Assembly (NCBI GenBank): GCA_037043455.1
Contig: JAWPHD010000095.1
Span: 372,001-436,000, forward strand
DNA: 64,000 nt
Origin: Cyrtodaria siliqua
Lineage: Eukaryota; Mollusca; Bivalvia; Adapedonta; Hiatellidae
Direction: 5' to 3'
In this document: piece after piece, positions 63,723 through 64,000 of the stretch
Layout of the letters: the number at the start of each line of letters is the position of its first letter
How positions within the stretch are numbered: the stretch's first letter is position 1
The notes under the pieces: model-generated
What the model was told of the DNA's origin: nothing
The model's database searches: none
Seen by the model: the letters and a program-made list of their open reading frames with translations, nothing else
Position numbers and translations under genes: made by a program

Positions 63723-64000
63723 AACAATAATTACATTATTAGCTGCTTTATCTGCAGGAACTAAAACAAATTTATAGTGAAATTCCGTAATTCCCGATTT
63801 TAAATTACGAAAGGAAAACATAGGTCTCGGAGGAAGTAAAGAGGGGTTAGCTTTATAAAATTTAATACGTGTATCTATAATTTTAAGAATTGACTTTTTT
63901 CAAGTAGAAAGCGAGTTTGGGTCCGCATGTTCTCTACGACACCTTTTATACCAAAATCTTCAATGGAGTGGGCGATCTGGGCACGACAGCCTCCCAATAA

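Larger units (their letters stand above)
61723..64000 (-). mobile_element. Naiad copy running off the right edge
   Basis: Tail, UTR and SECIS region (62204-62247, one helix mismatch) are followed by RT. The minus frame 62313-62702 covers the thumb. The frame 63108-63563 covers MYWIPKLHTHPYKARF, LLTSCLTAVKDHVNLYCD, SSIRTYDFSTLYTTLPHH, and upstream KFVLVPADKAANNVIIV-(TGA)-RLHYVNV. A 51-bp piece of element tail (63073-63123) is inserted in the RT, and a deletion lies at about 62848. YLDDILNVD is present near 62870. This copy is closest to intact in the fingers region; TGA at 63722-63720 is its only interruption there. Confidence 0.9.

Overview
The window looks like a 64 kb piece of an animal nuclear genome, most likely a bivalve mollusc. 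Genes are split by long AT-rich introns with GT/AG borders. The coding content is extracellular EGF and YWTD-propeller modules plus a RING/B-box protein. The dominant mobile element is a Penelope-like retroelement of the permuted, N-terminal-endonuclease type (Naiad clade). Naiads are published as abundant in invertebrates and as selenoprotein-encoding in clams. The species itself is an inference; nothing in the sequence names it.

Layout. 1-0.6 kb: decayed Ty3/Gypsy-like gag (minus). 2.4-9.3 kb: tandem array of about 1.44 kb units, four of which carry a 123-bp calcium-binding EGF exon. 10.7-13.8 kb: Thr-rich mucin-like stalk, one transmembrane helix and a cytoplasmic tail with an FxNPxY motif. 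This is probably the 3' end of the same plus-strand receptor gene (gene A); its stalk exon is broken by a Naiad fragment, a frameshift and a stop. 14.5-28 kb: repeats, including the longest Naiad copy (16.5-21.0 kb) with a miniature LTR element nested in it. 29.5-31.5 kb: intronless minus-strand tripartite-motif gene with one frameshift. 33.7-41 kb: AT-rich minisatellite, tRNA-like heads, and a region bounded by inverted repeats that holds a second Naiad subfamily. 41.7-61.3 kb: fourteen plus-strand exons of an LRP/LDL-receptor-like gene (gene B; three YWTD propellers separated by EGF modules) running off the right edge. Its introns are packed with Naiad fragments, MITE-like palindromes, a SINE and minisatellites.

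The most striking system is the Naiad element. In-frame UGA codons sit at the same residues in separate, diverged copies, and at two sites UGA in one copy aligns with Cys in another. The 3' end of the reading frame folds into a good SECIS candidate whose stem shows a compensatory C-G to U-A change between two copies. The stop codon of the ORF lies inside this SECIS apical loop. Second is a miniature LTR retrotransposon whose LTRs each contain a tRNA-like cloverleaf, an arrangement like plant Cassandra elements but with a tRNA in place of 5S. Others are a splice acceptor triplicated in 40-bp steps in gene B, a dispersed hairpin element whose stem is re-paired between two subfamilies, and an inverted YWTD-coding fragment fused to a Naiad tail.

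All coordinates and translations were read by eye. Exon borders rest on GT/AG sites, phase agreement and family resemblance, not on transcripts.
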